A DNA stretch of 64,000 bases from CAYFKJ01 sp964343605 (lineage in GTDB: Bacteria; Pseudomonadota; Alphaproteobacteria; UBA2966). Shown one piece after another: positions 41,978 to 50,841 of the stretch (positions within the stretch are counted from its first letter, which is position 1; every line of letters begins with the position of its first letter). The translations under genes and the position numbers were made by a program. Location: contig CAYFKJ010000002.1 in NCBI GenBank assembly GCA_964343605.1, positions 372,001 through 436,000 of the forward strand. Direction: 5' to 3'. The notes beneath the pieces were generated by a model that worked only from the letters and a program-made list of their open reading frames with translations, was not told the DNA's origin and made no database searches.

Positions 41978-44917
41978 GTGGGCAAGCGGTTTCTTCCCAT
42001 TGTCTTCGTACTGATTATCGGGCTGGCACTTTCGGCGCTGAGTTTCTATGCGTTTTTGGAATACGGCAGAACGAAATTTGTGGCGGACTTCAATCAGAAG
42101 GCGTCCGATCGCTTGGCTGCCGTCGAACGCACCATCGCCACCGAACTGGCGATCGTCGACACGCTGGTCGCCCATTTGACGGTTGAGGAAAAAAAGAATC
42201 GGCGAAATTTCGGCCGCCTTGTAAGGCTTTCGAGCGGCTCGGACGGCAACACAAGCCATCAAGCGCTGGAATGGATTCCTCGGGTCGGCAACGGTGAGCG
42301 CGATCGTTTCGTGGCCGATGCCCGGGCGGATGGATTTGCCGAATTCGATTTCATGGAGCGCTCAAGCGACGGCAAGATGGTGCCGGCGCGCGCCCGGGAC
42401 GTCTACTATCCGGTTTTTTACGTCGAACCCTATGTCGGCAACGAGGAGGCTCTGGGCTTTGACCTGGCCTCGAACCCGGTCCGGCTGGCCACCCTCGAAA
42501 AATCACGCGACACGGGCCGGCCCGTCGCGAGTTCCCGGATCAATCTTGTCCAAGCGAAGGAAGATCCTGCCGGTATTCTTCTGTTCGCGCCCATTTTCGG
42601 GGGCGACACCATCCCCACCACGGTGGCCGAAAGGCGACGGCTTCTAAACGGTTTTGCCCTCGGCGTATTCCGCGTGAGCAAGCTGATTGCTTCGGCGTTT
42701 AGGTCCGATGTGGTGCGATCCAGTGTCCGCAATCCTGCGGGTATCGACATCCATATATTCGATCTCTCGGACACGGCGACCACGGAAGCGCTTTACACCC
42801 ACAGTTCGCGCAGCCGCAGCGACCGGGCGCCAGCCCTGAGCCTTGCGCAAGCGCGCAGCGGTTTCTCCGTCGAACATACCATGATGGTCGGCGGCAGATC
42901 GTGGGCCGTCATCGCCCGACCGGTGACCTCCCGCATCGACACGGTTTGGTGGTGGACTGGCGCCGGCGCCTCGACCGGCATCCTCGTCGTTACATTGTTG
43001 CTGGCGGTGTACCTGTTCGCTGCAGCCAACCGGGAACGGCAAATTCGCCGCACCGTCGACATTCGGACCAAGGAATTGCGCGACGCGACGGAGCGCTCTC
43101 AGCAAAACGAAGCCCGCGTAGCGGCCATCGTGAATACGGTCGTGGACGGGATCGTAACAATCGATGAGAGGGGCCGGATCCTCAGCGTCAATCCAGCCTT
43201 TGAACAGATTTTCGGTTACACGGAAAAGGAATTGCTTGGGCTTGGCGTCACTCAGCTCATGCCCGCTGAAGATGCAGAGCAGGAAGAGGAACTCATTCGA
43301 AATTACCGTGAATCCCGTGCGGAAGGTTTTATTGGAATTGGGCGGGAAACGAGGGGTTTGAGGAAGGACGGAAGCGTCTTTCCTATGGAATTGGGCGTCA
43401 GCGAATCCTTTGATGAAGAAGGCATTCGCTTCACCGGCGTGGTCCGGGACATCACGGAGCGCAAGCAGGCCGAAACCTTGAAATCCGAATTCGTGTCGAC
43501 GGTAAGTCACGAATTGCGCACACCGCTGACTTCGATCAAAGGCTCCCTCGGTTTGATCAAAGCGGGCGTGGTCGGCGAGTTGCCCGGGAAACTGAAATCC
43601 ATGCTGGATATCGCGTACAACAACTCGGACCGGCTCGTACTACTGATCAACGACATTCTCGACATCGAAAAAATCGAAGCCGGGAAAATGGATTTCAAGT
43701 ATGCAGCGGTCAATCTTGCGGCCCTGCTGGAGGATGCAATTGTGGCCAACCAGGGCTATGCCAGGGAAACCGAAGTCGAATATCGAATCGTCGAATCGGT
43801 GTCCGATTCCTTCATTCAGGGTGACGTCGACCGGTTGATGCAGGTTATGTCCAATCTATTGTCCAATGCCGCCAAATTTTCCCAGCCCGGTTCCGTTATC
43901 GAATTGAGCCTGTCGGAGTTGGGCGATCATTACCGAGTCTCCGTTCGCGATTTCGGCTCCGGTGTGCCTGAAGAATTCCGTGACAACATATTCAAGAAGT
44001 TTTCCCAGGCGGACTCCTCTGATACCCGCCAACAAGGCGGGACGGGATTGGGATTGAGTATCTGCAAGGCAATCGTCGAGAAGCACAAGGGCGACATCGG
44101 ATTCGATTCCGTTATTGGCGAGGGATCGACTTTCCATTTCGATATTCCGAAACCGGTGAAGGTCAGAAAAGGAAGGCGGGTGGGAGAGGTGCCCCGGATT
44201 CTGGTTTGCGAGACCGAACCGGACATTGCCGCCGTGATCACCGGGATCCTCGAAACAGGCGGCTACGAGACGGAAGTGGCGCCCACCGCAATGGCTGCAA
44301 AAAACCTGCTGGCTGAAAAGTCGTTCAGCGGTATGACGCTGGATTTGATGCTGCCCGATCAGGACGGCAGGTCCCTGTTGAAGGAGATCCGCAACGAGCG
44401 GGAGACGGCCGGTTTGCCCATCGTCGTGGTCTCTTCCCAGCTTTTCAGCGACATCGACGATTTCAATGACGAGGCGTTGGAACGCGTCGACTGGATCGAA
44501 AAACCCATCGACCAGGATCGGCTTTTGGCGGCCTTGACAGCCATGATCCGCCGCCAATCGACAGCACGGCCGCGCGTCCTGCACGTCGAAGACGACTTCG
44601 ATTTGTCCGCCGTGACGACGGCCGTCGCTGGAGAGTTCTGCGATATCGAAACGGTCGGGACATTGCGCGGCGCGCAGGAGCTATTGGCGCGAGGCGGATA
44701 CAACCTGGTGATATTGGATCTGATGCTGCCGGACGGCGACGGCGCCGAATTGCTCGATCACGCCCGTGACGAGGACGGTGGTCCGATCCCGGTGATCGTG
44801 TTTTCCGCCAAGGAAGTTTCAAGCGAATGGGCAAGCCCGGTGAAAGCCGTGTTCGTCAAATCGCAAACCTCCAACGAGGAACTCCTCGCCGCCGTCAAAT
44901 CCGTGATCAACGCCTAG
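41978..44917 (+). CDS. CHASE-domain hybrid histidine kinase with two receivers
   Basis: About 979 residues. TM1 is right at the N-terminus (FLPIVFVLIIGLALSALSF); a periplasmic CHASE domain (about 60-275) has the typical ALEWIPRV and YPVFYVEPYVGNEEALGFDL; TM2 is about 320-345. A PAS domain (about 370-485) precedes the H-box, His511 (VSHELRTPLTS), and ATP site (NAAKFSQPG, GGTGLGLSIC). Two receivers follow: LTLDLMLPDQDG (first) and LVILDLMLPDGDG (second). CHASE domains bind small ligands such as cytokinin-like or peptide signals. The GTG at 41978 starts next to TM1; a GTG at 41939 is also possible. Confidence 0.9.
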   Translation: MGKRFLPIVFVLIIGLALSALSFYAFLEYGRTKFVADFNQKASDRLAAVERTIATELAIVDTLVAHLTVEEKKNRRNFGRLVRLSSGSDGNTSHQALEWIPRVGNGERDRFVADARADGFAEFDFMERSSDGKMVPARARDVYYPVFYVEPYVGNEEALGFDLASNPVRLATLEKSRDTGRPVASSRINLVQAKEDPAGILLFAPIFGGDTIPTTVAERRRLLNGFALGVFRVSKLIASAFRSDVVRSSVRNPAGIDIHIFDLSDTATTEALYTHSSRSRSDRAPALSLAQARSGFSVEHTMMVGGRSWAVIARPVTSRIDTVWWWTGAGASTGILVVTLLLAVYLFAAANRERQIRRTVDIRTKELRDATERSQQNEARVAAIVNTVVDGIVTIDERGRILSVNPAFEQIFGYTEKELLGLGVTQLMPAEDAEQEEELIRNYRESRAEGFIGIGRETRGLRKDGSVFPMELGVSESFDEEGIRFTGVVRDITERKQAETLKSEFVSTVSHELRTPLTSIKGSLGLIKAGVVGELPGKLKSMLDIAYNNSDRLVLLINDILDIEKIEAGKMDFKYAAVNLAALLEDAIVANQGYARETEVEYRIVESVSDSFIQGDVDRLMQVMSNLLSNAAKFSQPGSVIELSLSELGDHYRVSVRDFGSGVPEEFRDNIFKKFSQADSSDTRQQGGTGLGLSICKAIVEKHKGDIGFDSVIGEGSTFHFDIPKPVKVRKGRRVGEVPRILVCETEPDIAAVITGILETGGYETEVAPTAMAAKNLLAEKSFSGMTLDLMLPDQDGRSLLKEIRNERETAGLPIVVVSSQLFSDIDDFNDEALERVDWIEKPIDQDRLLAALTAMIRRQSTARPRVLHVEDDFDLSAVTTAVAGEFCDIETVGTLRGAQELLARGGYNLVILDLMLPDGDGAELLDHARDEDGGPIPVIVFSAKEVSSEWASPVKAVFVKSQTSNEELLAAVKSVINA

Positions 44918-44930
44918 AGCAAACTGCGCT

Positions 44931-45737
44931 TTAGCTTCCGGCCTTCAGAGCCTGCCAGAAATCCACCGTTTGGTGGCCCAAAAGCTCGCCGTTGCGCTTG
45001 TTTAGGCAGCTCCGCATGTTGAAGTAAACGCCGAGGTCGACGCTTGTCATGCAGGTCTTGAACACGCTGCGGCCCTTCGCCAAGCCCTCCGTACTGAATT
45101 TGCCGCTCGTGTTCACGGCCCGGTCCCAGGCGCTGAGACGGGTTTTGACGTCGACACGCCCCAAGGCCGGCAGATTGCCGAGCGTCCGGTTGACCAACAA
45201 CGCTCCTTCGACGTCCGCATCGCCGCTTTCAAAGAACGCGGATGCCAGATCGCGCGACGAGGTGAGGGCGCGGGCAATTTCGTCTTCATCGTGAAAATCG
45301 GCGTCCCCCGGTACCGGGGCGGGCATGAGAGCCGCGCCTTTGACGGCCGAGAGATAGACGTTGCCGTCGGATCCGCTCTTGAGGTCGGTTGCCGGCACCG
45401 TGACCTTGACGGCGGTGTAATAGTATTCCGCCGTAAATCCGATTTTCGTTTTTACCGATAGGTGCCGTCCTTCGGCGTTCAGCGTCGAAATTCGGAAGTG
45501 GTCCGGTTTGGCCGGCAGGTAGGCCAAGCCGTGATCGGGCTGCGGCCGGTCCGGTTCGAGGCAGAATGTGGCGAGATACGCCACGCATTCTGTGCCGTCG
45601 CAGCGCATGGGGATGGGGGCCGACGTTGCGACCACGCCCAAGATCTGGGGCTCGGCGAACGCGGCGCGGCCGATGCCCGTTACGGCGATGAGCGAAACAA
45701 AAACCGGTAACAACGAACGGAATGAAAAGGACAACAT
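44931..45737 (-). CDS. Secreted protein of unknown function
   Basis: A 268-residue exported protein: signal peptide with core LLPVFVSLIAVTGIG and cleavage near AAFA/EPQ. The mature part has several cysteines (MRCDGTEC, TFCLEPD, KTCMTSV, MRSCLNK) that could form two or three disulfides, and a C-terminal VDFWQALKAG. No domain is recognised. GGAGGGGG lies about 6 bases before ATG 45737. It is convergent with the CHASE kinase gene (14-base gap). Confidence 0.78.
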   Translation of the reverse strand: MLSFSFRSLLPVFVSLIAVTGIGRAAFAEPQILGVVATSAPIPMRCDGTECVAYLATFCLEPDRPQPDHGLAYLPAKPDHFRISTLNAEGRHLSVKTKIGFTAEYYYTAVKVTVPATDLKSGSDGNVYLSAVKGAALMPAPVPGDADFHDEDEIARALTSSRDLASAFFESGDADVEGALLVNRTLGNLPALGRVDVKTRLSAWDRAVNTSGKFSTEGLAKGRSVFKTCMTSVDLGVYFNMRSCLNKRNGELLGHQTVDFWQALKAGS

Positions 45738-45831
45738 GACGTACCCCCTCCGACGATCACCTGACCCACACTTTACACGCTCTTGCACCCTTTAGGGACA
45801 AAACATATAAGCGAGGCGGGGAGGGCCCAAA

Positions 45832-46323
45832 ATGGCCGAACTGGAAGAGAACATACGATCGGCGCTGGAGGCTTCCGGTGCCGCTTTCGAAATCATCCAA
45901 TGCGATCCGGAGCTGGCCGATACCGCGGTATTTTGCGAGCACTACGGCTATTCGCTGGACAATTCGGCCAACGCCATCCTGGTGCGTTCAAAGACGGGCG
46001 AGGAAAAGTTCGCCCTGTGCATCGTGCTGGCCAACACGCGGCTCGACGTCAACAAGGTGGTGCGCAAGAAATTGGGCGCCCGTAAGGCCAGTTTCGCCGG
46101 CCCCGACGAGACCAAGGCCATCACCGGCATGGAGATCGGCGGCGTCACGCCTATCGCTTTGCCCGACGGTCTCAATGTCTGGGTCGACGCCCGCGTGATG
46201 GATTTCGACCGCGTCATCCTGGGCGGCGGTACCCGGTCTCAGAAAGTGATTGTCGCACCGGCCTACTTCGAAGGGCTCGCCAACACCGAAATCGTTGAAG
46301 GTCTTGCCAAGCCGGCAGTTTGA
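45832..46323 (+). CDS. YbaK/EbsC-type aminoacyl-tRNA deacylase domain protein
   Basis: A 163-residue member of the YbaK/ProX editing-domain family: NAILVRSKTGEEKFALCIVL, VVRKKLGARKASFAGPDETKAITGMEIGGVTPIALP. Family proteins hydrolyse mischarged aminoacyl-tRNAs in trans. The lysine of RKK and the GGVTP loop, typical of the active site, are present. The next gene begins 16 bases later, so they are probably cotranscribed. Confidence 0.92.
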   Translation: MAELEENIRSALEASGAAFEIIQCDPELADTAVFCEHYGYSLDNSANAILVRSKTGEEKFALCIVLANTRLDVNKVVRKKLGARKASFAGPDETKAITGMEIGGVTPIALPDGLNVWVDARVMDFDRVILGGGTRSQKVIVAPAYFEGLANTEIVEGLAKPAV

Positions 46324-46339
46324 GTATTTCAGGGAGAAC

Positions 46340-46990
46340 ATGATGACAGCCTACGAGCCCACTGAGCGGGCCCGCGTCAAACGTGCGCATTTGCGGGGTT
46401 CCTACGATCACGAAACGGTTTTCCAGGTCCTCGATGCCGCCCCCATGTGCCATGTGGGCTACGTGATCGATGGCCAGCCCTACGTTACGCCGACCTTTCA
46501 CTGGCGGCAGGGCGAGCGCGTCTTCTGGCACGGCTCCAGTGCCAGCCGCATGCTGCGTACCGTCAAGGAAGGCGTGCCGGTCTGCCTGACGGCCGCCTTG
46601 TTCGACGGTTATGTACTAGCGCGTTCGCCCTTCCACCACAGCGCCAACTACCGCGCCGTGATGGCCTTCGGGAAAGCCGCTGCGATCGAGGACCAGGATG
46701 ACAAGGAAGCGGCCCTCCATGTCATGATGGAGCGCCTGTGGCCCGGCCGCTGGGACGAACTGCGCGCCAACCAGGACCAAGAACTCAAGGCCACAACGGT
46801 GGTTTCCATGGAGATCGAGGAGGCCTCCGCCAAGATCCGCACCGGCCCGCCCGTCGACGACGAGGAAGACTACGACATTCCCGTCTGGGCCGGCGTTCTG
46901 CCCTTGGCCACCGGCTTCGGCCAACCGGTCCCGGACCCTCGGATCATGGACGGCGTCGAGCTGCCGGCGTATCTCAAGCCGGCGGATTAA
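46340..46990 (+). CDS. Pyridoxamine 5'-phosphate oxidase-family FMN-binding protein
   Basis: A 216-residue split-barrel flavoprotein-like protein: RVKRAHLRGSYDHETVFQVLD, PMCHVGYVIDGQPYVTPT, FHHSANYRAVMAFG. It resembles the NimA/PNPOx-like group that binds FMN and reduces or senses small molecules, not necessarily pyridoxamine. GGGAG lies 4-5 nt before the first of two consecutive ATGs. Its end overlaps the end of the convergent aminotransferase gene by 17 bases. It lies near PLP-dependent genes, which hints at a shared cofactor theme but proves nothing. Confidence 0.88.
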   Translation: MMTAYEPTERARVKRAHLRGSYDHETVFQVLDAAPMCHVGYVIDGQPYVTPTFHWRQGERVFWHGSSASRMLRTVKEGVPVCLTAALFDGYVLARSPFHHSANYRAVMAFGKAAAIEDQDDKEAALHVMMERLWPGRWDELRANQDQELKATTVVSMEIEEASAKIRTGPPVDDEEDYDIPVWAGVLPLATGFGQPVPDPRIMDGVELPAYLKPAD

Positions 46991-48398
46991 ACCCGATCCC
47001 CAGATCTCGGCAGAAATCGGCCAGCGTTCGGTCGATGCGGCGGAGCATTTCGGTGCATTCGGCGTCGGTGATGTTGAGGGGCGGGGAGACGATGAACCAG
47101 TGGCCGTATCTGCAGCCCGAGGTGGCGCGGGAATAGAGCATCACGCCGTTCTCAAGCCCGTGGATGCGGATTTTTTCCGTCGGTTTTGCCTCTGCGGGCA
47201 GCGGCGCCTTGGTGGCGGGATCGGCCACCAGTTCGACGGCCAGCAACAGGCCGAGGCCGCGGATATCGCCGATTACGGGATATCGATCCCGTAATGCTTC
47301 CAATCCCAGCCGCACACGCCGGCCTTGGCTTTCGGCGGCATTCACGAGGTTCGATCTCTCGAATTCGTCCAGAACGGCCAATCCGGCGGCGCAACTGACG
47401 GGGTGCGCGTTGTACGAATAGCTGAACTCGCAGCCGGTGAGGCCCGCCAGTTCGTCGACCAGACGAGCCGGCGCCAGCATGGCGCCCAGCGGCGCGTAAC
47501 CGGCGGCCAGGCCCTTGGCCTTCACGACGATGTCGGGCAGGGCGTCGGGCCAGTGGTGGGCCGCGAGGTATTTACCGGTGCGGCCCGCGCCGCACAACAC
47601 CTCGTCGAATATCAGGAAAACGCCGTGGGTATCGCAAATGTCGCGGATCCGGCGGAAATAGCTCGCCGGCGGCACGATGCAGCCGGTCGACAGGCCGCCG
47701 ACAGGTTCGAATATGAAGGCCAGGGTGTTTTCCGGGCCCAATTGCAGGATCTTCGCCTCCAATGCATCGGCACAGGCCTCGGCATAGCTTTTGGCTGTGT
47801 GGCCTTCGGTCGGCCGGTAGCTGAACGGGGCGGGGATTTTGGCCGAGATTTCGGCAAATCCGTCGAGAAACGCCGCAAAAGCGTCATCGCCGCTCACTGC
47901 CAGCGTGCCGATGGTGGCGCCGTGGTAGGACGGCTGGCACGAGATGATGTGACGTTTGGCGGCCCGACCGGTCGCCACCGCATACTGGCGGACGAATTTG
48001 AGGGCGTTGTCCACCCCTTCGCTGCCGCCCGAAGCCAGGCTGACGCGTTCGAAGCCGGGACCTGCGAGACCGGCGAGACGTTCGGCAAAATCCCGATTGG
48101 GACGGTTGCGGGCAACGCGGGTATAGGCGTACTCCATCTTCCGGGCCTGGGCCGCCATGGCATCGGCAACGCGCGCGTTACCGTGACCGATGGCACTGAC
48201 CATGGGGCCGGAGGAAGCATCAATGTATTCATTGCCTTCATCGTCCCACATGTAAATGCCGTCAGCACGTTCAATGAGCGGAGTGGGTACGATGTTCCCT
48301 CTGGCGTAGAAATCCTCTTGGAAGCCGCCTATTGAGGTGTTGTTTTTTCCAGAAAACAGGGGAATTTCGTTGTTCTCATGGTTATCTGATTGGAGCAT
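46974..48398 (-). CDS. Class III aminotransferase next to a MocR regulator
   Basis: A 474-residue fold-type I PLP enzyme: SLASGGSEGVDNALKFVRQY, LIFDEVLCGAGRTG and the PLP lysine Lys295 (VVKAKGLAAGY), with YHGATIGTLAVSG. Related enzymes transaminate omega-amino acids or diamines. Its C-terminus ends DLGIGFNPPA. It is divergent from a MocR/GabR-type gene 84 bases away, an arrangement that in known GabR-GabT pairs means the regulator controls the aminotransferase in response to PLP and an amino substrate. The substrate is unknown. Confidence 0.92.
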   Translation of the reverse strand: MLQSDNHENNEIPLFSGKNNTSIGGFQEDFYARGNIVPTPLIERADGIYMWDDEGNEYIDASSGPMVSAIGHGNARVADAMAAQARKMEYAYTRVARNRPNRDFAERLAGLAGPGFERVSLASGGSEGVDNALKFVRQYAVATGRAAKRHIISCQPSYHGATIGTLAVSGDDAFAAFLDGFAEISAKIPAPFSYRPTEGHTAKSYAEACADALEAKILQLGPENTLAFIFEPVGGLSTGCIVPPASYFRRIRDICDTHGVFLIFDEVLCGAGRTGKYLAAHHWPDALPDIVVKAKGLAAGYAPLGAMLAPARLVDELAGLTGCEFSYSYNAHPVSCAAGLAVLDEFERSNLVNAAESQGRRVRLGLEALRDRYPVIGDIRGLGLLLAVELVADPATKAPLPAEAKPTEKIRIHGLENGVMLYSRATSGCRYGHWFIVSPPLNITDAECTEMLRRIDRTLADFCRDLGIGFNPPA

Positions 48399-48482
48399 GT
48401 CGGCCTCCTCTTTCTCATCGCCACGCTGATATCAGATACATACAATTGACGAATTTCGCTAATCAATGTATATATTGTATTC
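48399..48482. promoter_or_regulatory. Divergent promoter region between aminotransferase and MocR genes
   Basis: A good rightward promoter is visible: -35 TTGACG (48446-48451), 17 bp, -10 TATATA (48469-48474). The predicted start falls within a few bases of the MocR ATG (48483), and no ribosome-binding site is seen, so the mRNA may be leaderless. ATACATACAAT (48437-48447) and ATATTGTAT (48472-48480) are partly inverted AT-rich sites that could bind the MocR dimer. Confidence 0.5.
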
Positions 48483-49880
48483 ATGACAATATGGCTTCCC
48501 GACCTCACGGAGCGCCCAGGGCCGAAATACCTGGCCTTGGCCGACGCCATCGCCGAGGCGGCCGACCGGGGCGATCTCGCCGAGGACGAAAAACTCCCGG
48601 CCCAGAGGGACCTGGCGTATGACCTCGGTTTGTCTCTGAGCACCGTGACGCGGGGCTATGCCGAAGCCGGCCGTCGCGGCCTGGTTTACGGCGAGGTTGG
48701 CCGCGGCACCTTCGTTCGCGGTGCCGGCGCGGCCGTCGGCGACACCGCGGCGGCCCTTTTCCGCCCCGCGGGTTCGGACGGTCTGATCGATCTCACCATG
48801 AATTTGCCGACCATGGGGGAAGCGCCGCGGCGCCTTTCCGAAGCCCTGACGCGGCTGGGGCGGGAGCCCGATCTGTCGCCGCTGCTCGACTACCGCGCGG
48901 AGGATCAGGCGGCTGCCCAGGCCGCGGCCGGCGCCGACTGGATCGGCCGGCTGGGTTTGACGGCAGAAACGGAGGATGTCCTCGTCACGGTCGGCGCCCA
49001 GCACGGCGTACTGGTGTCCCTGATGGCTGCGACACGGCCCGGCGACGTGGTTCTGACTGAGGACCTGACCTATCCGCCGATGAAGCAGATCGCCAGGCAC
49101 CTTGACCTAAAACTCCACCCGGTGGCCATGGATGCGGATGGTTTGCTGCCCGAAGCGCTGGATGAGGCCTGCCGGAGTGTGCGGGCCAGCGTACTTTACT
49201 GCATGCCCACCCTCCACAGTCCGACGACCGCCACCATGCCGGAGGATCGCCGCCGCCTCATCGCCGACGTGGCCCGCCGTTATGACCTCAGGATCATCGA
49301 GGACGACGTTTTCGGTTTCCTGCCGGACCAGCGGCCGCCGCCGCTGGCGGCCTATGCACCGGACCGGACGCTGTTTCTTACCAGCGTTTCCAAGAGTCTG
49401 GCGCCCTGGCTGCGTGTGGGTTTCGTCCGCGCACCGGAAACGCTCAAGGATGCCGTCCTCACGGCTGTGCACATGTCGTGCTGGATGCCGCCGCCCCTGA
49501 TGGCCGACATCGCGCGGCGCTGGATCGTCGACGGCACGGCGGATCATCTTAACAGTTGGCAGCGTGGCGAAACCAGGGCGCGGCAACGGATCGCGGCGCG
49601 AGTCCTGTCCAACCTGCCCCACAAGGCCGACCCCCAGGGTCTTCACGTCTGGCTGCCATTGCCTGCGCCTTGGCGGGCCGACGACCTCAGGTCGGCGGCG
49701 GAAAAGCGGGGCGTCAAGATCCTGACCGGCGAAGTCTTCGCCGTCGGCCAACAGGCGGCGCCGCAGGCCGTGCGCCTGTCGCTGGGTTGCGAGGCAGACC
49801 GCGAACGCATGACGAAAGGCCTTGCGGTCGTCGCCGAATTGCTTGAGGTCGGCGCGGGTTCGGGGCCGAGCGTCGTTTAG
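48483..49880 (+). CDS. MocR/GabR-type regulator (GntR wHTH fused to aminotransferase-like domain)
   Basis: A 465-residue chimera. Residues 1-80 are a GntR winged helix (LPAQRDLAYDLGLSLSTVTRGYAEA); from about 110 there is a fold-type I aminotransferase domain with the PLP-binding lysine Lys304 (SVSKSLAPWLRVG), YCMPTLHSPT and IIEDDVFGFL. Such proteins use bound PLP to sense amino compounds and are not enzymes. It is divergent from the class III aminotransferase, its likely target. Start appears leaderless. Confidence 0.94.
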   Translation: MTIWLPDLTERPGPKYLALADAIAEAADRGDLAEDEKLPAQRDLAYDLGLSLSTVTRGYAEAGRRGLVYGEVGRGTFVRGAGAAVGDTAAALFRPAGSDGLIDLTMNLPTMGEAPRRLSEALTRLGREPDLSPLLDYRAEDQAAAQAAAGADWIGRLGLTAETEDVLVTVGAQHGVLVSLMAATRPGDVVLTEDLTYPPMKQIARHLDLKLHPVAMDADGLLPEALDEACRSVRASVLYCMPTLHSPTTATMPEDRRRLIADVARRYDLRIIEDDVFGFLPDQRPPPLAAYAPDRTLFLTSVSKSLAPWLRVGFVRAPETLKDAVLTAVHMSCWMPPPLMADIARRWIVDGTADHLNSWQRGETRARQRIAARVLSNLPHKADPQGLHVWLPLPAPWRADDLRSAAEKRGVKILTGEVFAVGQQAAPQAVRLSLGCEADRERMTKGLAVVAELLEVGAGSGPSVV

Positions 49881-49906
49881 AGGCATCGTTTACCGGTCGG
49901 GGAAAG

Positions 49907-49937
49907 GTTGACGTTTACGTAAACGTCAACTTACAAT
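49907..49937 (+). promoter_or_regulatory. Perfect 24-bp palindrome within a promoter before the hydrolase gene
   Basis: Positions 49907-49918 and 49919-49930 are exact reverse complements (centre TTTAC/GTAAA, flanked by GTTGACG and CGTCAAC). The palindrome contains the -35 TTGACG (49908-49913); -10 TACAAT is at 49932-49937, 18 bp away, and ATG follows after 7 bases without a ribosome-binding site. A palindrome across -35 and spacer resembles MerR-type (or a repressor's) arrangement. The regulator is not encoded next to it. Confidence 0.65.
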
Positions 49938-49944
49938 CGCTGCC

Positions 49945-50841
49945 ATGAGCGAAGCTGCATTGCAATCCGAGACGGAACCGAAATCCGGCGATCTGACCGT
50001 CGCCGCAACGGACGGTTTTGAACTGGCCGCGACCGTCTTTGAACCGGCGGATTCCGCGCCCGTCGGGGTGGTAGTCATCAACCCGGCGCTGGGCGTGCCG
50101 CGCGGTTTCTACCGCGCCTACGCCGACTATCTTTCGGCGCGCGGTTTCGCCGTTGTCACCTACGACGTCCGCGGCAACGGCGGCTCTCGGCCGAGAAGCC
50201 TCAAGGGTTTTCCTGGCCGCATGAGCGACTGGGCCGAACGCGACATGGCCGGCGTCTTTGCCTTCGCCAAGGAACGTTGGCCGGATCGGAAGCTCTTCGC
50301 CGTCGGCCACTCCGCCGGCGGCCAAACCCTCGGGCTGGCCCCCAACGCCCACCTGATCGACGGTTTCGTCGGCGTTGCTGCCATCGCGGGTAATCCCAGG
50401 CAGTGGCGGAGACTCGGCCAGCTTCACCGCCGCCTCATGATGTCGCTGCTGGTCTACGTCATGATGCCCGGCATCGCGCGGCTGCTGGGCCACTTCCCCG
50501 GCACCAGCGTCGGTTTCGCCGACTTGCCGCGGGATGTCGCTCTGCAATGGTCTCGCTGGTGCCGCCACCCGGACTATCTGTTTGGCGACCCGAGCCTCGA
50601 TTTCTCGGGCTATCAGGCGTTCACGGCACCCATCCTGGCCGTCAGCTTCGAGGACGACACCTACGTCGCCGCCCACGCCCGCGAAGGCGTCATGGGGCGA
50701 TACGAGAACGCCGACATAACCTGGCGCCACGTCCACCCGGGTGACGTCGGCCGCTCCTCGATCGGGCACTTCGGATTTTTCAAGGACCACTTGCGCGACA
50801 CGCTGTGGGCCGAAACGGCGGACTGGTTAGCCGCGCTTTAG
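49945..50841 (+). CDS. Alpha/beta-hydrolase fold protein
   Basis: A 298-residue esterase-like protein. The nucleophile is Ser123 in GHSAGGQ; the oxyanion region VINPALGVPRGFYR and VVTYDVRGNGGS are near the start, an acidic residue in ILAVSFEDDTYVA and the histidine of GHFGFFKD complete a likely triad. A cap with helices lies between residues 150 and 210. The substrate is unknown. It converges with the downstream histidine kinase by a 4-base overlap of stop codons. Confidence 0.88.
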   Translation: MSEAALQSETEPKSGDLTVAATDGFELAATVFEPADSAPVGVVVINPALGVPRGFYRAYADYLSARGFAVVTYDVRGNGGSRPRSLKGFPGRMSDWAERDMAGVFAFAKERWPDRKLFAVGHSAGGQTLGLAPNAHLIDGFVGVAAIAGNPRQWRRLGQLHRRLMMSLLVYVMMPGIARLLGHFPGTSVGFADLPRDVALQWSRWCRHPDYLFGDPSLDFSGYQAFTAPILAVSFEDDTYVAAHAREGVMGRYENADITWRHVHPGDVGRSSIGHFGFFKDHLRDTLWAETADWLAAL

